Below are positions 37,676 to 48,264 of a stretch of 64,000 nt of DNA, piece by piece. Position 1 is the first letter of the stretch. The number at the start of each line of letters is the position of its first letter. The position numbers were made by a program, and so were the translations under genes. The DNA comes from Hyparrhenia diplandra (Eukaryota > Streptophyta > Magnoliopsida > Poales > Poaceae), in contig JADLZK010002648.1 of the NCBI GenBank assembly GCA_015847255.1, positions 1-64,000 on the forward strand, written 5' to 3'. The notes beneath the pieces were generated by a model that made no database searches, was not told the origin of the DNA, and was given only the letters and a program-made list of their open reading frames with translations.

Positions 37676-37935
37676 AGGAATCTGTGTTAGTGTCGGTATG
37701 TGCATGCGCGTGTTAGTATCGGTATGTGCATGCGCGCATAGAATAGGCTGCCTACATGCATTGTCCACACATGCGCGTGTTAGTGTCGGTATGTGCATGC
37801 GCGCATAGAATAGGCTGTCTACATGCATTGTCCACACCATAACAAAACATGTATACCTCCACAAAGTATTGGATCTTTCACCCTGTAGAGCGTGGACAAC
37901 GATTGGTTGACCCATCAATCCTTTGTGTCTATTGT
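37676..37935 (+). repeat. Dispersed repeat family, copy 3, with internal duplication
   Basis: Closely matches 34974-35170, including 'gtcggtatgtgcatgcgcg', 'catagaataggctg', 'cctccacaaagtattggatctttcacc' and 'gcgtggacaacgattggttgac'. Here the 'gcatgcgcgcatagaataggctg...tacatgcattgtccacac' block is itself duplicated (about 37730-37772 and 37797-37839). The alternating purine-pyrimidine runs (tgtgcatgcgcgc) are notable. Confidence 0.8.
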
Positions 37936-38035
37936 TGGAGGAGGGAAGGAATGCCTCTTTCAATGCACTATGCCAAAAAATGACGTCCTTTCTAAAAAAT
38001 GACGTCCTTTCTACTCAGAGAAATCACTCCTTTAT

Positions 38036-38106
38036 CATGCACACCTTTACATGCAGAGTTTTACTATGAACAACTTTACATGCAGAGTTTTACCATGCAC
38101 ACCTGT
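38036..38106. repeat. Short tandem repeat, ~31-bp unit
   Basis: 'ctttacatgcagagttttac' occurs twice about 31 bp apart, with 'catgcacacc' on both outer sides. It is non-coding. Confidence 0.7.
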
Positions 38107-38112
38107 GTTGTA

Positions 38113-38336
38113 CTCCCTCTGTCCCATTGGGATTGTCGTTTTGGACTCCGTGCCATTTTGTTCGATCGTTTGTCTTATTTGAATTTTTTTGTACAAATAT
38201 GATTTATTTTTTACAACTTATTTTAGCATTGGAGATAGTAATATTTGTTTTTATATATGAGTAGCTGTATTTTTTTGTCTCATGTATGGTAATATTTGTT
38301 TATATAATTTTAGTCGAAGGCTACACTTCTCGGGAG
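38113..38336. mobile_element. Partial Stowaway-like MITE
   Basis: Starts after TA (38111-38112) with CTCCCTCTGTCCCATTGGGA, a good Stowaway 5' end, and continues into AT-rich DNA. I do not find the matching inverted right end: 'cttctcgggag' at about 38328 is not a proper complement. It is therefore probably truncated or rearranged on the right. Confidence 0.45.
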
Positions 38337-38339
38337 TGA

Positions 38340-39099
38340 GAATTGCACGTTTTTTTGGGAACGCAGGGCGTATACCATTGCTATTCAATGCAAGTGCGAC
38401 CCATCCAAAGGAACCCAACTCTATTAAATAGCCATTGTAGGCACCGCAGTGCTGCACCCTGCAGACACTATCCTAGAGGCATCCTAGAGCACAGTCCATC
38501 TGCTAGGTGCTGGGCGCATGGCAGCGTTGCTGGCCATCTGGTCTTGGCATCCATGCCCGCTACATCACAAAAGATGTAACTACATATGTCTAGACTGCCA
38601 AGGACCACAGCAAGGAGCCTTGTGCCTAGATTGCCGAGTAGATCATGTATCCCACCGGACTATACAGGTTCTACACTTCGCCCTTTATAGACAACTGCAA
38701 GTCACCCAGGCGCTTACCCCTAAGCAGTCCATGTCTGATTGAGTAAAAACCCAACCCCCATGTAGGTGATGAAGAAATCTTCAAGAGACGTGGCACACAT
38801 ACAGGACATGTCCAACGTGATTTATGTTTCTTAGGTGGCACACTACGTTTGCAATGGGTCTGAGGTGGTGCACCTCAACAAATGATCTGGTAATGTAGGC
38901 TCTCCACCTCAACACTATGTATATTACAGACGTCGGTACCGCACCAAGAGGTCTGCATGTGCTGCGTGTAAACAGAGACTAAAGCCTGCATACAGGTTTT
39001 GCTCGTAGTTGTGCGGTTCTAAGTCCGAGCGTTTTAGTTTCCAAACTTGTGTAATCTTCTGTGTGTACTTTCATATATGTGCAATGTAATCGCATTTGT
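38340..39099. other. Non-coding, no feature recognised
   Basis: Short ORFs on both strands have no recognisable protein character. I see no repeats, RNA genes or element termini. Confidence 0.45.
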
Positions 39100-39320
39100 T
39101 CCCTTCTAGTCCTTGCTCCGAATCTCGGGACGAGATTCTTTTAAGGGGGTTGGTTGTAACACCTCTAGTGTTACGCTAATGACATGCAGGTCCAGGAGGC
39201 AAGGCAACAGGGTTCCCTTGGTTGCGTCGCCCGTCCTGGTCTTCTATCCGCGGGGTGAATCGAGGGGCCGAGAAAGGAAAGTGAAATTAGTGTAATAGGG
39301 TCTTGCTTCTCTTTGACATC
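39100..39320 (+). mobile_element. Ty3/gypsy-like LTR retrotransposon scrap (pol end / LTR start)
   Basis: 'gaatctcgggacgagattcttttaagggggttggt' followed by TGTAACACCTC at 39155 resembles the end of pol plus purine tract plus LTR start seen in many grass gypsy elements, whose LTRs often begin TGTAACACC. Only about 165 bp of LTR-like sequence follows before a different element (minus-strand LINE) begins. Part of it is shared with 29300-29430. The family is inferred from the junction pattern only. Confidence 0.45.
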
Positions 39321-39339
39321 ATCATGCATAGTAATATTT

Positions 39340-40221
39340 TTTGAATCGGGGAGATAAAATCTCTTTTGCCTTGGGAGGGTGCACAGGGGAGCATAGAATC
39401 ATTATTGAATTTAGACGTCAATTCAAAGTAATACAAAAAGCATTCTCAAAGATTTTGACACTAGAGAAAAGAAGAGACTTCCAAATAATAATAGATCCAC
39501 CAGAAGCACCATTGGAAGGGAGGAAATCAAAAGCATCAAAACAAGGAGGGCAGAAGTTCCTAAGAAACATAATATCAAAAGAGGTTTTTTTGGTCTCCTA
39601 TAGACAGATAACATCACAGGCACTTTCCATGACTTCATCTCTTATCCCATCCCACTTTAAGGGAAATTTGAAATTTGAAACCTCAGTGGATCTAACTGCC
39701 CGAGGTTGAAGATGACCGGAGATCTGAACGGAATTAGCTCTGGTAAGGGGAACATTGTGGTGACCCGTGTTCCTCATCACATGGGTCCATTGAGCATCTT
39801 GTTCCTTAATCCAATTTTGATACTCAATACGAGAATTGGGGCCTCCTCCATGCCAAAGGTGGAAAAAAAAATTGAACTCAGAGCAAACATAGGTTTTGAG
39901 CTTGTAAACATGGAAGCCCACTGAGGAGGAAGATACTGAGAATCTAAAAACTCGATCAGCTAACTGTAAAACTTCAAAAGCACTAGAGTAACCACCAAGA
40001 ACAGCTTGTAGGATGAGACTGAATGAGAGTTCAGAGAGGCGAAAGGAACAATGACCAACAGAGAGGACGAGGTAGAAAGGCTTATGTGAGATTAGAGGAT
40101 CATGGGAGACTGGCAAACCAAAACGACCGAAGATCTCTGAGCTCACAGCTTGCCCAGGACGAGGGTTGGGGATGGGGACAGCCACCATGTATGAAGGACG
40201 ATCACCGCCGGGGAGCACCAT
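39340..40221 (-). pseudogene. LINE (non-LTR retrotransposon) fragment: ORF1-like region fused to endonuclease start
   Basis: From an ATG at 40221 the minus strand encodes about 200 residues (FYLVLSVGHCSFRLSELSFS, then ADRVFRFSVSSSSVGFHVYK, then FFFHLWHGGGPNSR). This type of N-terminal sequence accompanies plant LINE-like ORFs. It then passes into an endonuclease-type stretch (KWDGIRDEVMESACDVICL) that stops at TAG, 39600-39598. Past the stop the same frame continues with ETKKTSFDIMFL, then GASGGSIIIWKS, the usual start of a LINE apurinic-type endonuclease. The stop sits where CAG (Gln) would be expected. No reverse transcriptase follows. This is a truncated, inactive copy, with the ORF1/ORF2 boundary apparently deleted. 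Confidence 0.6.
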
Positions 40222-40224
40222 CAA

Positions 40225-41215
40225 CGCCGGCGCCGATCATCGTCATCAGCGCTTCATCTAGCATCTTCACTGTGACCTGTTGCCAGACAATGAAAAATGG
40301 ACGACGGCGGCCTGCGCTGGACATACATACGTAGAGTATGTGGTTATACATATTTTATATACTACAGCAGCGGTATTTAAGTAATATATTTAAAAATATG
40401 GGTTCCTATGGGAAAAAAAAGTCACTAGTACGATTTGGGGTTTCTTAATATGAGCATATTAACATAATCAAACTAATAAATAAGTATGAATATGTGCGCA
40501 ATATGGTTTATTGAAGATGAGAGTAATTACTCCCAGGAGTATAGAAAATACACCCTTTTACTATATATTTAGACATAGTATATATCTAGATATACAGAGA
40601 CTATGTTAAAAAAGTGTTTTATAATGTGGAATAAATGGAGGACCTTAGTCCTTTTTATGGCAAGGCGTTGGGTTACATGCCGACGAAGATGAATCAACTT
40701 AAACCATGAGGTCGAGCAACTACGCTGCTAGTAATTTCGAAGATAGCAACGCCGACGGGGAGGCTTCTCGGGGCCATAATAAAATAAAATAAAATGTAAT
40801 ACAAGGACAAGCCCGGTGGCCAAAGGGCAACACCGCCACACACCAAGCGAAAAATAAAAGTCGCACAAGTTACAAAGCAGATATTTGGCAAAGAGAAATC
40901 CGATTAAGCGCATTGTTGCTCCAATACAAGTGGGCGCCTAACAGAAAGCATATATACCACCCATGTAACAAAGGGGGCAAAGCGATGCAGGAGATGAGCT
41001 AAGAATCACATGAAGTTTACAAGTTACAACAACATTTCCGTAACTACATTTGACAGTTAGCAATCTTCTACAGAGTATAGTACAATACAGGTTCACTGAT
41101 GGGGGCACTCGCTTAGTAATCACATGAATATCTAGAATGAGATCACCCCATGATATTATTTTTTGGGATGAACTCATTCCTCATGATTGTCATGTGCTTG
41201 TATGGATTAACTAAG
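40225..41215. other. Non-coding AT-rich region
   Basis: No gene supported. A short (AAAAT)n run is at about 40780-40797. The region 40530-40615 is rich in 'atatat/tatatc' with weak dyad symmetry but no clear terminal repeats. Confidence 0.45.
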
Positions 41216-41216
41216 G

Positions 41217-41318
41217 GTGTGTTCGGCTGATTTAGGCTGATGGCTGATTTCGGCTGATTTAATAGTATTCTGTGAGGGGAAATAAGCTGAAATGAGCCAA
41301 GCCAAGCACAAGCGAACA
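41217..41318. mobile_element. Candidate short MITE, ends resembling hAT-type
   Basis: 'ggtgtgttcggctgattt' at the left and 'cacaagcgaacacg' at the right form a partial inverted repeat (gtgttcg). Internal 'ggctgatt' units repeat three times and 'gagccaagccaagc' lies near the right end. About 100 bp. I could not find a convincing 8-bp target duplication, so borders are uncertain. Confidence 0.35.
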
Positions 41319-41415
41319 CGTTCTAACTCCAAACTCTAGACCAAACAAAAATGTGAGTAAGACGGTGATGGTTCACCCGCTCCTCAAACCACACACCACC
41401 TAGCTTTCTCAAAGA

Positions 41416-41586
41416 TTATCGCTTCCTTAGTGAAGTCAAGGATCGGCGGAATTGCTTTGCAAGTTCTTGGAAAAACTTGACATTTGATGGTTTTGTTCTG
41501 CCCACCGCAGACTTGAAATGTCTCATTGCTACTTCTCGGATCTCAAAGCTCTCGTGATGAAAAAAGAGTACTCTATCAGTAAACTT
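41416..41586 (-). pseudogene. AAA ATPase (CDC48/CIP111-like) pseudogene, terminal exon
   Basis: After an acceptor (ctgttag) the minus strand is open for 56 codons to TAA (41418-41416). It includes FEIREVAMRHFKSAVGRTKP followed by SNVKFFQELAKQFRR. This matches the C-terminal helices of CDC48-type AAA ATPases, where 'hFxxAl...kPs...yqelaxxFrr' follows the last AAA module. It lies 71 bp downstream of the exon holding the GYTGADIKLI motif, in the same strand and order expected for the family. The exon itself has no stop or frameshift, but its partner exons do. Confidence 0.65.
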
Positions 41587-41657
41587 CTAACAGCACCCAG
41601 TGAAAAATGCATATGCTCGTGCCAGTGCCACTAGATTGGGAAGAATGAGTAGCATAC

Positions 41658-41843
41658 ATCAAGTGCGGCAACAAAGCAGCCTTCCCTCTGAGATAAGCTT
41701 TATGTCGGCGCCCGGTGTAGCCTTACGTGAGTCTAGCAAGTTCGTTTAGATTCATGTCGACCGCATGGCATGCTGCGTGTATGAATCCGGGAAAATATCC
41801 GCACGGTCGGCTTCATTTGGTGGTTGCACATCCAAAGACCGAC
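41658..41843 (-). pseudogene. AAA ATPase (CDC48/CIP111-like) pseudogene, middle exon
   Basis: The minus strand begins after 'ccctag' and ends at donor 'gtatgc'. Reading across shifts it gives DVQPPNEADRADIF, a segment with IHTRSMPC, then VDMNLNELARLT, a stop (TAA), then GYTGADIKLI. The last phrase is the conserved sensor-2 region of AAA proteins (G-Y-x-G-A-D-I). At least two frameshifts and the in-frame TAA make it non-functional. An intact relative would be a hexameric ATP-driven unfoldase; CIP111 is the plant calmodulin-interacting member. The exon is immediately followed upstream by a LINE target duplication (41840-41850) that overlaps the splice acceptor. Confidence 0.75.
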
Positions 41844-41850
41844 CTAGGGC
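41840..41850. repeat. LINE target-site duplication, left copy
   Basis: CGACCTAGGGC, identical to 47969-47979, directly borders the LINE. Confidence 0.88.
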
Positions 41851-42183
41851 GACTTAAGAAGTCTACGGTTGTCCGGTTCCTTCGAGAGCTTTGGCGACTC
41901 GAGAGGGTGTCTCGAGCTCTTTGTAGCTTTGAGTGGTTTCAGCCGAAAAATTTCACAATACCCATCCGTTTCTTCCATCAATCCTCTCTCAATCCACTTT
42001 CAATCCACATTCCACCCCAAATCCTCATCTGGTTCCACCAAAATCTGAACCATCTTTCTTGTTTTCCACATCTTTCTAGTGCTCATCTTTCTAGCCTAGC
42101 TCGTACACCTCTTCCCGAGGTGTTTTCCTTTTCTCGCTTTGCGGCTTTGTCGACAAGCTATCTCGTGGAGTTTGTCAAAGATA

Positions 42184-43801
42184 ATGGAGGTGCAGGGGCG
42201 GAGGAAGAGCATGTAATAGGTTTCTTTGAATGGCCTGCAACTCTCAGAAGCGAAAGGAGAGGAGTGAAGGGCACATGGTTGACAGCCAGGGAAGGTGAGG
42301 AGCGAGAAATGCGGGGCGGTGGGGAAGCTGTTTGCAGAGAAGCCAGGCAATGCGGAGGGCATTGCTCGCCGGACCTTGGGTAAGATTTGGTGCCCACAAA
42401 AAGGTGTTAGATGCAGAGACGCTACTGGCAATTACTTTGTTATAACTTTCTTGCAACGAGAAGGGAAAAGAAGAGCCATTGAAGAGGGTCCATGGGAATT
42501 TGGAGGAGATCTCTTTGTAGTTCGGGAGTTTGATGGGAGAAGTAGACTGGAAGAACTTGAGTTTAATTTCACCCCTTGCTGGGTTAGGGTCTTTGAAACT
42601 TCCTTTGGGTATGATGAATCAAAAAACAGGAGAAGCTATTGGGGATATCATAGGTAAAACCATAGAAGTTGATGCAGAGGAAGGGGAATTAGCTATCGGG
42701 CTTTCTCTAAGAATAAAAGTCCGACTAGATGTGCGCAAACCGCTCATGCGAGGGGTGTCTCTTGAGATAAATGAAAGAGGAGATAAAATTTGGTGCCCTT
42801 TGCAATACGAGTTCTTACCGAATTTTTGTTACATATGTGGGAAACTTGGGCACACTGACAAAATATGTGATGCGGGGGGTTGGAGAGTGAAAAAGAAGCC
42901 ATTCAACAGTGAACTTCGAGTCTTGCCTTACCGACGGCGATTCCATGAGGAGGGGCGAAGTCGTGAAAGAGATAGCAATTTTTCATGGGGAAATAAATGG
43001 GGGAGAAATCAGGGAGGTGATAGCAGGAAAAACTGGAGGGACGTGAAGTTAGCTGCTATTGAAAGTGGGGGGCACAACAATGAAGTGGAGCGAGGGGAGG
43101 TGTCTACGAGCCCCGTGAAGACTACCTCTTTGGAGAAGCAAGATGGATTTCCGCAACATTTGCCTATTGAACAAAAGGATAATCTGTCAGAGGCAAATCT
43201 TGGTTTGGAGATGGAGGCAGGAAGGACAGGGAAGGAATCTGATGTCTGTGGAGAAATAAAAATATTTTTAGACAAGAAGCAGAAGACTTTGATTTCCAAG
43301 GATGTGGGCGGAGATGTTAGGGAGGGGAAACAAACTGCAGATAACCAGCAGGAAAATCTAGTATCTGTGGAGGATGTGGAAACGAAAATGGATGTCGATT
43401 CAGAGGAAAAGGAAAATTTGAATGCAACAAGTTCAAAGAGTAATACAGTAGGAGTAAAAGTATTAAATTTTGGGCTTCAACCTGGTGTTGTGTTGTCCCA
43501 ACAAGTGGTGATATCTGAAAATAAAGAACATAAGGAAGCAGATAAAAAAGAGAAGAAGGGCACCTACAGAAGAAGTGTTGACGGGAAGAAATCCAAACAT
43601 AGTGATGACCTTCAACTTACTGTTATTGGTGACAGGAAACGTCAAATCCCGGAGGAAATAGATGTTGATAGTTTGAGTCCAAAAAAGTTAAGAGTTGGGA
43701 ATTCGATTAACCAGATAGATGCATTTTTGGGGATTGATTTGGAGTCTGAAAAATATTACGAGAAGGCGGGACTGCCGGGACAGTCCCGTCAGGCCCAATG
43801 A
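42184..43801 (+). pseudogene. LINE ORF1 (gag-like, CCHC zinc knuckle), frameshifted
   Basis: A probable start ATG at 42184 is followed quickly by a stop through a shift. Protein-like sequence resumes by about 42300 (GKIWCPQKGVRCRDATGNYF, FVVREFDG, FTPCWVRVF), the DUF4283-type domain of plant LINE ORF1. A +1 shift at about 42593-42605 moves it to another frame that stays open to 43801. That part carries NQKTGEAIGDIIGKTIEVD, then the CCHC knuckle CYICGKLGHTDKIC at 42829-42870, then a long Lys/Glu-rich disordered tail. The product would bind the element RNA. Its TGA stop (43799-43801) overlaps the ORF2 ATG (43798-43800). Confidence 0.8.
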
Positions 43802-44560
43802 GGATTATTGCTTGGAACTGCCGAGGTTTGGGGAATTCCTCGGCAGTTCGGGGGCTTCTGGATGTCCAGTAGCGGGAGTCCCCAGATATTCTCTTTCTTT
43901 TAGAAACAAAAATGGATAGAAAGAGAATAGAAAGGTTTAGGTGGATCCTTAATATGCCAAACTTAATGGTGAAAGATTGCAAAGGTTTAAGTGGAGGTCT
44001 AGCTCTTTTCTGGAGTAAAGAAGTTGATCTCACAGTTAAAAGCTTTTCCCGGTACCATATTGATGCGGTTGTAAAGGAATATGGTAGTAGAGAATGGAGG
44101 TTCACAGGGATATACGGGGAGCCAAAAGCTGAAGAAAAAGAGAAGACGTGGAAGCTGATGCGTATCTTGAAAAATAAATACAAGAAACCATGGCTTGTCA
44201 TTTGGGGATTTTAATGAAGTCTTGTTCGACCATGAAAAAGAGGGAGGACAACCAAAATTGCAAAGTGCCATGGAAAGTTTTAGGCAAACCTTACTGGATT
44301 GTGGACTGGAGGATCTTGGTTTTGTTGGAGATGCTTTCACATGGAGAAATCACCATCACAATGCTAACAGATACATAAGGGAAAGGCTAGACCGGCAAAG
44401 GGCGTGTGTCGACCGGAGGAGAAGCAATCCCTTATCAAGAGTGATTAACGGAGATCAACGCCACTCAGATCATAGACCTTTAATTATTGATCTTTGGGGA
44501 GAGAGAAGAAGAGTGGATGAGAAGAAACATTCATGTGTCCCCAAAATTTGAAGCGAAATG
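43798..44560 (+). pseudogene. LINE ORF2, endonuclease domain (broken)
   Basis: ATG at 43798 opens MRIIAWNCRGLGNSSAVRGL, the classic start of a plant LINE endonuclease (W-N-C-R-G). It is stopped after 24 codons by TAG at 43870-43872. The same frame continues DILFLLETKMDR, then LSGGLALFW. A shift near 44200 leads to GDFNEVLFDHEKEGG (44204 onward), then FTWRN, then HSDHRPLIIDLW. The E-T-K, G-D-F-N and S-D-H motifs are the metal and catalytic residues of the APE-type nuclease that nicks target DNA. Further shifts follow near 44520. Confidence 0.85.
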
Positions 44561-45049
44561 GTTGGAGGAGGAGGATTGTGCGTAAAAGAGTGAAGCGGGC
44601 GTGGTCGATGCGTTGGAAGCCGGAGCTCACAACATTATAGTAAATACTGAGGCCCGATCCCGAGGGACTTGCATGATTGGGACAAAAATGTGCTGGGGAA
44701 TTGGAGAGAAGGATTAGTAAAGTTAGAAAGGAGTTGGAGTGGTGTAGGAGGCAAATTATTTCACAAGATTGTGTATCGCGTGAAAATTTGTTGAGGTATA
44801 AGATGGAGCGCTTGCAGGAGCAACCGAGCACCTCTTTGGAAGCAGCGATCTCACGCGACATGGCTTACAAAGGGGGACCGAAATACTCAATTTTTTTCAC
44901 TTGTTGTTTCCGAGAGGAGGAAGAATAGAATTAGGAGGTTGAAGAAGGAAAATGGAGAAGTTGTAGAGGGAGTAGGCTAAAGGAGTTTATTTCTAACCAT
45001 TATCAAAATTTATTTCTATCTTATGCAGGTACTCGAACACAAGAAGTTT

Positions 45050-46300
45050 TGTATTGTGTCTCACCTCGCATCACTAGTGAGATGAATGCAGAGTTTACAA
45101 AAGAATTCAATGAAAAAGAGATATGGGATGCTCTCCAGTCCATCGGGGATCTTAAAGCACCAGAGGACGGATGGAGTCCCTTCAATTTTTACAAACATTT
45201 TCGCAGTACCGGTGGGTGATCAGGTGAAGAGGGAGGTCCTCGCAGTCCTAAATGGGAACCCAATGCCTCCAAACTGGAATGAAACAATAATTGTGTTAAT
45301 TCCTAAGGTTAAAAATCCGGAAAGAATAAATGATCTGCGACCTATAAGCCTGTAATGTTTTATACAAGCCGATAGCAAAAGTGTTAGCCAACCGCCTCAA
45401 ACTCATCCCCGCTGAAATCATTTCACCTTCACAAAGTGCTTTTTGTGCCGGGCCGCTTAATTACTGAGACAATGTTTTGGTTGCTTATGAGATGACACAC
45501 TACATGCGAAATAAGAAAAAGGGAAAGCAAGGGTTTACTGCTCTAAAGTTGGACATGAGTAAAGCTTATGATAGAGTGGAGTGGTCGTTCTTGGAAAGTA
45601 TCATGAAAAGGATGGGTTTCCAGAATGAATGGATCAAATTAGTGATGAAATGTGTTAAAACAGTTTCATATAAAATCAAGGTGAATGGTGAATATACCGA
45701 AACTATTACGCCAAGGAGAGGACTTCGTCAAGGTGACCCTCTCTCTCCATACCTTTTTTATTATTTGTCTTTGAGGGCTTGTCACCACTTATGGATGATG
45801 CGGAGAGAAGAGGTCTCATAGAAGGAATCGAGTATGTCATGGAGCACCACGCATAAGTCATCTTTTTTTTTTGCCGACGATTCGCTAATTTTTTAAAAGC
45901 ATCGTTTTGGAGGCCGGGCATTTACAACATATCCCGTCCTTGTATGAAGAAGCATCGGGTCGATGATAAATAAGGATAAAACTATCTTTGTGATGTTCAA
46001 AGTAATACCCCACCCAATGTTAAAATGCAAATAATGGCTGAATTGAGCATTACACATAGTACAGTGAGTGAGAAGTATTTGGGACTGCTTTGTTCATATT
46101 GGACAATCAAGGAAATCAGCCTTTGAATATATCAAGCAAAGGATTTGGGCTCGAATTCAAGGATGGCAGGAAAAATTATTATCCAAGGCGGGGAAAGAAA
46201 TCCTCATTAAGGCGGTTGCTCAAGCAATACCAACTTATGCCATGTCATGCTTTGATCGACAAAGGGCCTATGTGATGAACCGAGTTCAATAATTGCCCTG
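45050..46300 (+). pseudogene. LINE ORF2, reverse transcriptase domain (broken)
   Basis: Visible in several frames: WNETIIVLIPKVKNPERIND then LRPISL (up to 45355, stop), then KGKQGFTALKLDMSKAYDRV (45530 onward, first catalytic Asp region), then PRRGLRQGDPLSPYLF, then a shift, then FADD at 45870-45881 (catalytic Asp pair) immediately after a T-rich run. SRKSAFEYIKQRIWARIQGW and AGKEILIKAVAQAIPTYAMS follow in the thumb/connection region. All the core motifs are present but in different frames, so the enzyme cannot be made. Confidence 0.87.
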
Positions 46301-46319
46301 CATGGTGGAGCCAACGGGA

Positions 46320-47955
46320 TAAAGAGAACAAAATACATTGGGTTGGTTGGCAAAGAATGACGAGATCAAAGGCGTGGGTGGATTGGGGTTTAGGGATCTA
46401 CATTCTTTCAACTTAGCTATGTTAGCAAGGCAAGGATGGCGCCTTCTTACCCAACCCTGATACATTGTGTGCTAGAGTTATGCAAGCCAAGTACTATCGA
46501 TGGTAGACTTCTAAACTCGAAAGCCAAAAATGGCATTTCATATACTTGGCGCAGCATATTAAAGGGAGTGGAGCTCTTGAAAGAAGGACTAATCTGGAGA
46601 ATCGGAGATGGGAATTCGGTTGATATCTGGGAAGATCCATGGATTCCAAGACGTGAAACTAGAAGAGTGATCACACAAAAGAATGGTTTGATTCTCACCA
46701 AAGTTGCGAGATCTACTTGATCCGTGTACGGGACGATTGGGATTCTCGGTTGATTCGGGATATTTTTGTGAAAGAGGATGCGAGAAATTATCTTGTCAAT
46801 TCCTATTGTTGATGATATGGAAGATATGGTTGCCTGGCATGCCGACGTGAAAGGATGTTTCTCTGTAAAATCAGCATATATGCTAGCAATCAAGAGGCGG
46901 GAGCATTTAAGAAATGCAGATACTTCATCCTCGTCTTCCGAGCAAGGTAATAATATGTGGAAGAATATCCGATTTGGGAGTAACAAATAAAATTAAAATG
47001 TTCTTATGGAGATTAGCCCCTGAATAGTCTCCCTGTCAAAATGAGCTTAGCTAGACGTGGGATAAAAGTGGATACTATTTGTCCAATGTGTTGGCGTCTT
47101 GATGAAGATTGTGGGCATCTTTTTTTCAAATGCAAAAGTGCAAAACAGGTTTGGAGAAGTATGAATCTAGAAGATGTAAGATTAACTTTGGCAGGTATTG
47201 GGTCGGCTATAGAAGTAATGGATGCCATCCTAGCTCTCAAAGAAGAACTGAAGTTAAAAGTTGTCGCATCGCTATGGTGGTGGTGGGATGCTCGTAATAA
47301 ATCGGACCAAGGGGGTAGTCGAAGATCCATCAAGAAATTTGCAACTCTATTATATATCATTGTGTCAACATGGAGAATTTGAAGCTATCCTCGCCTCCTC
47401 CACCTCCCGTGTCTTTATTACAAAAACAAAAATGGCAGCCACCACCAGTAAACATGTACAAGATAAATTGTGATGGCACATTCATGCAGAATACCAGTAA
47501 AGGAGGATGGGGATGTATCATCCGTGACCATAAAGGTGAATTTATGGCTGCCAAGGCTGGATCTTTGCATCAAGTTTCAAATGCTCTTCACGCTGAAAGT
47601 TTAGCATGTTTAAATGGGTTACAACTAGCTTCCTCTCTTGGCATGCGAGTGTGATTTCGAAACCGATGCTCAAGTTTTGGCTTCGGCTTTAACGTCCACT
47701 AGCTATGATCGTTCTGAATTGGGGATGATTTTCAGGGGAGATAAAGACTAGAATGAAATTTGATTTCTTTTGTTGTAAAATATCTAAATGCTCCGGGGAT
47801 TGTAATTCAATCGCTGATGTATTAGCTTCCTATGGAGCTGTGTCGATCTTTGAAGGGTCCAAATCGTGGCTAGACCAAGCACCGGACTTTGTATTATCAA
47901 TGGTTTCGCGAGTTGCCGTGAGTCGTTTAATCAATGGAAACTTGTTTTTCCTTTC
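46320..47955 (+). pseudogene. LINE ORF2 C-terminus: zinc-binding segment and RNase H (broken)
   Basis: GEGNSVD-type sequence (WRIGDGNSVDIWEDPWIP at about 46600) leads into a cysteine/histidine segment at about 47041-47165 (CPMCWRLDEDCGHLFFKC), typical of the zf-RVT region. RNase H follows: KINCDGTF at about 47460 (first Asp), WGCIIRDHKGEF, then HAESLACLNGLQLA (Glu). The downstream Asp region comes after a shift near 47655. The 3' end encodes NGNLFFLSKKKK directly into the poly(A) tract. Several stops separate these pieces. Confidence 0.8.
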
Positions 47956-47968
47956 AAAAAAAAAAAAG

Positions 47969-47979
47969 CGACCTAGGGC
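47969..47979. repeat. LINE target-site duplication, right copy
   Basis: CGACCTAGGGC, identical to 41840-41850, immediately follows the A tract and one extra G. Confidence 0.88.
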
Positions 47980-48096
47980 ATATATCGATCTCAAAATTAG
48001 ATCAAAGGAGTGTAACAAGCACTATATGTGTAACACCGTAAATCAATTTAATCACAGTTCAATGTACATAGACTAAATAACAATTCAACCAATAAC

Positions 48097-48176
48097 CCGG
48101 CCTCGAAGTGCGGGATCAATTTTATCGGGACGATTTGTAGCTGCAATAACAAGAACGCCAACTCTCGTTTCCAAAC
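48097..48176 (-). pseudogene. AAA ATPase (CDC48/CIP111-like) pseudogene, upstream exon
   Basis: Minus strand, after an acceptor 'caacag': GLETRVGVLVIAATNRPDKI followed by DPALRGR. The phrase V-I-A-A-T-N-R-P-D-x-I-D-P-A-L is the second region of homology of AAA+ ATPases (sensor 1 and arginine finger). The expected 'LRPGRF' is shortened, so the arginine-finger area is damaged. A donor-like 'gttatt' follows. This exon belongs upstream of the one at 41658-41843 and is separated from it by the inserted LINE. No Walker A or B exon is found further right, so the gene copy is also 5'-truncated. Confidence 0.75.
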
Positions 48177-48264
48177 CTGTTGCCACGAATAATTATGCAC
48201 CATAAAAGTTTACTGAGACCAATAGGAGCATGTATATAGAAAAGGTCATCAGCACATTTCAACC

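Larger units (their letters stand above)
41851..47968 (+). mobile_element. LINE (plant L1-type, RNase H-bearing), full-length but decayed
   Basis: Bordered by an 11-bp direct repeat (CGACCTAGGGC at 41840-41850 and 47969-47979) and ending in a 12-A tract (47956-47967), the signature of target-primed reverse transcription. About 6.1 kb. Order: a ~330-bp pyrimidine-rich 5' leader, ORF1 with a nucleic-acid-binding region and CCHC knuckle, then ORF2 with endonuclease, reverse transcriptase, a zinc-binding segment and RNase H. The RNase H domain places it in the plant L1 subgroup that carries one. Multiple frameshifts and stops inactivate both ORFs. It lies antisense to the AAA ATPase pseudogene. 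Confidence 0.92.
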
